Assembly (NCBI GenBank): GCA_028714175.1
Contig: JAQTMV010000028.1
Location: forward strand, 1 to 33,667
Reading direction: 5' to 3'
Source: Methylococcales bacterium
GTDB lineage: Bacteria > Pseudomonadota > Gammaproteobacteria > Methylococcales > Methylomonadaceae
Length of the DNA stretch: 33,667 nt
This document shows, piece by piece, positions 32,311 through 33,667 of this stretch; the stretch's first letter is position 1; every line of letters starts with the position of its first letter. The translations under genes were made by a program, and so were the position numbers. The notes beneath the pieces are model-generated. The model worked only from the letters and a program-made list of their open reading frames with translations, searched no databases and was not told the origin of the DNA.

Positions 32311-33330
32311 ATGAACAATAGCGTAATTGGCTTAGACATAGCAAAACATATTTTTCATCTGTTTACTTTGTTGGCGGATGGAAAACCACTAAAAAAGAAA
32401 CTTAAACGCAATGAATTGCTGGCGTTTTTTGCCAACTATCCAGCCAGTATTATTGGCATAGAAGCGTGCGGAAGTTCTCATCATTGGGCCAGAGAACTGA
32501 CCAAGCTCGGCCATGAAGTCATCTTGCTTAATGCGCGCTTTGTCAAAAACTATGTGGTTGGCAACAAAACTGATTTTAATGATGCAGAAGCGATCCATGA
32601 AGCGGTCACTCGCCCGAACAAACGGGTGGTGGCGATAAAAACTGTTGCACAACAGGATATTCAGCTGGTTCATGGTATCCGCAAAGACCTGGTTGATACA
32701 CGCACTGCGCTGGTTAACCAGATACGGGGCTTGCTGAGTGAAAGAGGTATCGTCATCAATCAAGGTATTACGCAGCTTAGAGAGCAGTTACCCTTGATAT
32801 TGGAAGACGCTGAAAACGGCTTAACAGCTTTAAGCCGGGAACTGTTTGCAGAACAATATGAAAAGCTTAAGGCACTGGATGATGAAATCAAAGCCCAGGA
32901 TCAACGGATCAATCGCTTATGCAACGCCAACGATCTCAGCAAACGTTTCCTTGATGTCCCAGGTGTTGGGCCACTGACAGCAACCATTGTGGCCGCCGAT
33001 ATTGGCGACAGTGGCAAGGGCTATAAAAGCAGTCGCGATTACGCCGCCAGTTTAGGTGTGGTACCCAAACAGCACAGTAGTGCGGATAAGCAGCATTATC
33101 TGGGGATCAGTAAACGGGGGAATCGGTATATACGAACCTTGCTGATACATGGTGCGCGAGCCGTGTTAAAAAATTGTGCGAAGAAAACGGATAAGCTGAG
33201 CTTATGGCTGCAAGCCCTGGTGGCACGACGCGGCTTTAATAAAGCCGCAGTGGCTCTCGCTAATAAAAATGCGCGGATATTATGGGCGATGGCGAGCAAC
33301 GGCAAAGCCTATGAAGCCTTGGTCGCCTAG
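32311..33330 (+). CDS. IS110 family transposase (IS1111 group)
   Basis: DEDD-type recombinase. RuvC-like N-terminal domain with Asp 9 (IGLDIAKH), Glu 51 (GIEACG), Asp 88 and Asp 91 (KTDFNDAEAI). Coiled-coil middle at about 170-205. C-terminal Transposase_20 domain with FLDVPGVGPLTATIVAADIGD and PKQHSSADK, where the serine nucleophile is expected, then GISKRGNRYIRTLLIHGAR. 339 aa, apparently intact. The EACGSSHHWAREL...FVKNY style fits the IS1111 group. Members use a bridge RNA from a non-coding end to choose donor and target; in the IS1111 group it is expected downstream of the gene. Confidence 0.95.
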   Translation: MNNSVIGLDIAKHIFHLFTLLADGKPLKKKLKRNELLAFFANYPASIIGIEACGSSHHWARELTKLGHEVILLNARFVKNYVVGNKTDFNDAEAIHEAVTRPNKRVVAIKTVAQQDIQLVHGIRKDLVDTRTALVNQIRGLLSERGIVINQGITQLREQLPLILEDAENGLTALSRELFAEQYEKLKALDDEIKAQDQRINRLCNANDLSKRFLDVPGVGPLTATIVAADIGDSGKGYKSSRDYAASLGVVPKQHSSADKQHYLGISKRGNRYIRTLLIHGARAVLKNCAKKTDKLSLWLQALVARRGFNKAAVALANKNARILWAMASNGKAYEALVA

Positions 33331-33345
33331 GCAATAATGAAAACC

Positions 33346-33422
33346 GGGTTATCCACGCTTTGCCCACTGACTTCGAGCAAGAGAGAAGGGCTCTCCGTCA
33401 GTGGGCAAAGCGTGGATAACCC
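33346..33422. repeat. Perfect 26-bp inverted repeat downstream of the IS transposase
   Basis: Arms at 33346-33371 and 33397-33422 are perfect complements over 26 bases (beginning GGGTTATCCACGC). The 25-base loop contains its own hairpin, GAGAG-AAGGG-CTCTC at 33381-33395. It starts 16 bases after the transposase stop codon, within the non-coding right end of the IS. There is no T tract, so it is not a simple terminator. Confidence 0.9.
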
Positions 33423-33550
33423 TCCAACAAACCTTAACCGTTAACCGGGTAAACCAGAATTGCGGAGGCAAGTTAACACCATTTGATGGCAAAAACAGGT
33501 CAGACCGGTGCTTTCAAAACCCCTTCAACCCGGAGATTCCTAGCCCATAT

Positions 33551-33667
33551 TTAACACTTAAAAATAATAAACATTTATAATCAATATATTACATTACATA
33601 AAAAATCCATGTGGCACTACATTCTGAAAAATAGCGTCCCTTGTCAGTTGATTATACGATTGTCTTG
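33551..33667. other. AT-rich end of window without a gene
   Basis: About 75% A+T, with runs such as ATAATAAACATTTATAATC. No open frame, RNA or hairpin that I can support. It presumably lies just outside the IS right end. The 337 bases after the transposase stop hold only the large inverted repeat, a CCAT-TTG-ATGG mini hairpin near 33480, and this tail. Confidence 0.5.

Larger units (their letters stand above)
32237..33550 (+). mobile_element. IS110-family (IS1111-like) insertion sequence, approximate limits
   Basis: The transposase at 32311-33330 defines the element. Its ends are uncertain: IS110 members lack terminal inverted repeats and make no target duplication. A 9-base subterminal inverted repeat is visible, ATATGGACT at 32237-32245 against AGCCCATAT at 33542-33550 (8 of 9). 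It would give an element of about 1.3 kb plus short tips, the normal size. The element lies 8 bases after the RAYT stop, just beyond the sequence GTAGGTTG, which resembles the start of a REP. Confidence 0.5.

Noticed and set aside
33349-33357. DnaA box / replication origin in the inverted repeat (TTATCCACG and its copy)
   Set aside because: One mismatch to the consensus, only the two mirrored copies, no AT-rich unwinding region with further boxes and no replication gene; the match is probably chance.

Overview
The window reads as chromosomal DNA of a gammaproteobacterium with moderate GC (roughly mid-40s %, by eye). Gene orders that also occur in Pseudomonas-type gammaproteobacteria support this: coaD-fdx, udg-rimI, glyQ-glyS-gmhB-plsC, and rpsB-tsf-pyrH-frr-uppS-cdsA-dxr-rseP with map-glnD divergent beside it. 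A remnant of a hydroxypyruvate isomerase gene and the style of the intergenic palindromes make a methanotroph of the Methylococcales a reasonable guess, but this is inference and no methane-oxidation gene is present here.

Layout. 1-123: 3' end of a 5S rRNA gene and the rRNA operon terminator. 142-6189, all minus strand: rimI-udg, leuA with a leader that looks like a leucine attenuator, pssA, marC with a small unknown gene, and moaA. 6332-7065, plus: coaD and a 2[4Fe-4S] ferredoxin, followed by a relic of hyi. 7300-10711, minus: map and glnD. 10861-18448, plus: the translation and envelope cluster rpsB, tsf, pyrH, frr, uppS, cdsA, dxr, rseP, several joined by 1-4 nt overlaps. It is followed by dsbC rather than the usual bamA. 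19558-25756, minus: a lipoprotein, the glyQ-glyS-gmhB-plsC group and pilU. 25874-29878, plus: a PP-loop ATPase, a TusA-like protein, argJ and a Nudix-ThiE fusion.

From about 29.9 kb to the end the character changes to accessory DNA. It holds a HicBA toxin-antitoxin pair, a second GC-rich toxin-antitoxin pair with a PIN toxin, a REP-associated tyrosine transposase gene broken by a 23-bp insertion, and an IS110-family (IS1111-like) insertion sequence. The IS transposase is preceded by a leader hairpin that hides its ribosome binding site and is followed by a perfect 26-bp inverted repeat. The last ~120 bases are very AT-rich and show no gene.

Intergenic spaces across the whole window carry several families of small repeats: purine-rich tandem units with an inverted partner, REP-like palindromes and an inverted-repeat-bounded 128-bp element. 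They fit a genome with active or recently active REP/RAYT and IS elements. No wholly new multi-gene system is evident. The most unusual structures are the IS non-coding ends, the leuA leader, the hyi relic, the purine-tract repeat family and the PP-loop ATPase/TusA pair.
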